6,585 nucleotides of DNA from Planctomycetota bacterium (GTDB taxonomy: Bacteria > Planctomycetota > Planctomycetia > Pirellulales > Lacipirellulaceae), in assembly GCA_024278035.1 (NCBI GenBank), contig JAJRUA010000300.1, forward strand, positions 1 to 6,585, written 5' to 3'. Shown piece by piece: positions 6,031 through 6,585 of the stretch. The notes under the pieces are model-generated. The model was not told the DNA's origin and made no database searches. It saw only the letters and a program-made list of their open reading frames with translations. A program made the position numbers and the translations under genes. Positions within the stretch are counted from its first letter, which is position 1. Every line of letters starts with the position of its first letter.

Positions 6031-6585
6031 ATGAAAAAAAAATGCCACTCGCCGATCGCCCTGCTTGTGTTCGCTGCTGGGCTTTGCTCTGCGGTTGGTT
6101 GTGCCGGTTACCGTGTCGGCTCCGAGACGCTTTACGCACCCGATGTCCGGACCGTTTATGTCCCGATGATCGAATCGAACAGTTTCCGGCGAGATTTGGG
6201 CGAGCGTCTAACCGAGGCGATCGTCAAGGAAATTGAGCTCAAAACCCCTTACAAGGTGATTGCGAGCCCCAACGCGGACAGTGTGCTTGATATTCGCTTG
6301 CTAGGGGATTCTCGCCGTACGTTGGCGGAAGACGTTTTTGACAATCCTCGCCTCTTCGAGAACCGCCTGCGGGCGGAGGTTGCTTGGCAGAATCGCCGCC
6401 GATTGCCTTTAGCACCCGTGCAAACTTTCGCTTTGTCCGGGGCACTGGCCGATCCGGCCCTTCCTTTTGGAGCGGGCGATCTGGTTGGCATCTCCCAAAC
6501 CACACCGCTTATTCCCGAGGCGGGCCAATCGATTGCCTCACAGCAGCAGTTGGCCATCGTCCGATTAGCGGAACAAATTGTTGGA
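6031..6585 (+). CDS. lptE: LptE-like LPS-assembly lipoprotein, 3' end cut by window
   Basis: LptE is the outer-membrane lipoprotein that plugs the LptD barrel and helps deliver lipopolysaccharide to the cell surface. From ATG 6031 185 residues are visible with no stop, so the gene runs past the right edge, probably by only a little. The start is MKKKCHSP and a hydrophobic stretch, then lipobox AVGC with Cys24 as the acylated residue, followed at once by AGYRVG, the G-Y-[HR] opening typical of the family. Next come RTVYVPMIESNSFRRDLGERL, TEAIVKEIELKTPYKV and SVLDIRLLGDSRR, matching the LptE pattern of a conserved strand, a helix with L-T-E-A and a second strand. It starts 21 bp after the BamD-like stop, so the two are probably co-transcribed. 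No Shine-Dalgarno is obvious. The first codons contain a run of nine A (6034-6042); an out-of-frame ATG at 6042 gives only a spurious short frame. Confidence 0.82.
   Translation, partial: MKKKCHSPIALLVFAAGLCSAVGCAGYRVGSETLYAPDVRTVYVPMIESNSFRRDLGERLTEAIVKEIELKTPYKVIASPNADSVLDIRLLGDSRRTLAEDVFDNPRLFENRLRAEVAWQNRRRLPLAPVQTFALSGALADPALPFGAGDLVGISQTTPLIPEAGQSIASQQQLAIVRLAEQIVG

Noticed and set aside
6042..6236. Short + strand frame starting just inside the LptE-like gene
   Set aside because: The LptE frame from 6031 has a signal peptide, lipobox and family motifs and stays open to the window edge; the short frame is a shadow.
1..6585. CRISPR array, tRNA/rRNA, transposase, phage or defence genes
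   Set aside because: I looked on both strands and saw no regularly spaced repeats, no RNA gene pattern and no motifs of these protein families.

Overview
The window looks like a piece of a planctomycete chromosome, most likely from the Pirellulales or a close relative. This is inferred from gene content, not from a search. Pointers are a secreted subtilase ending in a dockerin-like repeat plus a VPEP (PEP-CTERM) tail, planctomycete-style BamD-like and LptE-like envelope genes, GTG/TTG starts with few Shine-Dalgarno sequences, moderately high GC, and gene gaps carrying short inverted repeats. All recognisable genes lie on the + strand. The open frames on the - strand look like shadows.

Layout. 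(1) Bases 2-1255 hold the 3' part of a subtilisin-like (S8) exported protease: the catalytic-serine motif, a beta-rich C-terminal part, a dockerin-like Ca-binding pair and a sorting tail. (2) Bases 1256-1714 carry no credible gene. They hold a 25-bp tandem duplication overlapping the protease stop, an ~87-bp imperfect inverted repeat, a GC-rich element that may be a dispersed repeat, and a possible extended -10 promoter. (3) Bases 1715-2866 encode a full-length BioF-type PLP enzyme (8-amino-7-oxononanoate synthase or a close alpha-oxoamine synthase). (4) After a gap with a good sigma70-like promoter, bases 3090-4373 encode a 427-residue membrane-anchored coiled-coil protein of unknown function. 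(5) A short gap with a GGTGCCAGC/GCTGGCACC hairpin follows. (6) Bases 4532-6009 encode a BamD-like TPR protein split by an apparent single-base deletion in a T-run near 5292-5295. (7) From 6031 to the right edge runs an LptE-like lipoprotein gene, 21 bp after the BamD-like gene and open to the end of the window.

The last two genes form a compact outer-membrane biogenesis pair: BamD-like proteins belong to beta-barrel insertion and LptE to lipopolysaccharide export. This fits a diderm planctomycete with an LPS-bearing outer membrane. The unknown membrane protein just upstream is the least explained gene here and may also serve the envelope, though only its position and topology suggest that. 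I saw no RNA gene, CRISPR array, insertion sequence, phage gene or defence system. The most useful second looks are the frameshift, the unknown membrane protein and the intergenic repeats.
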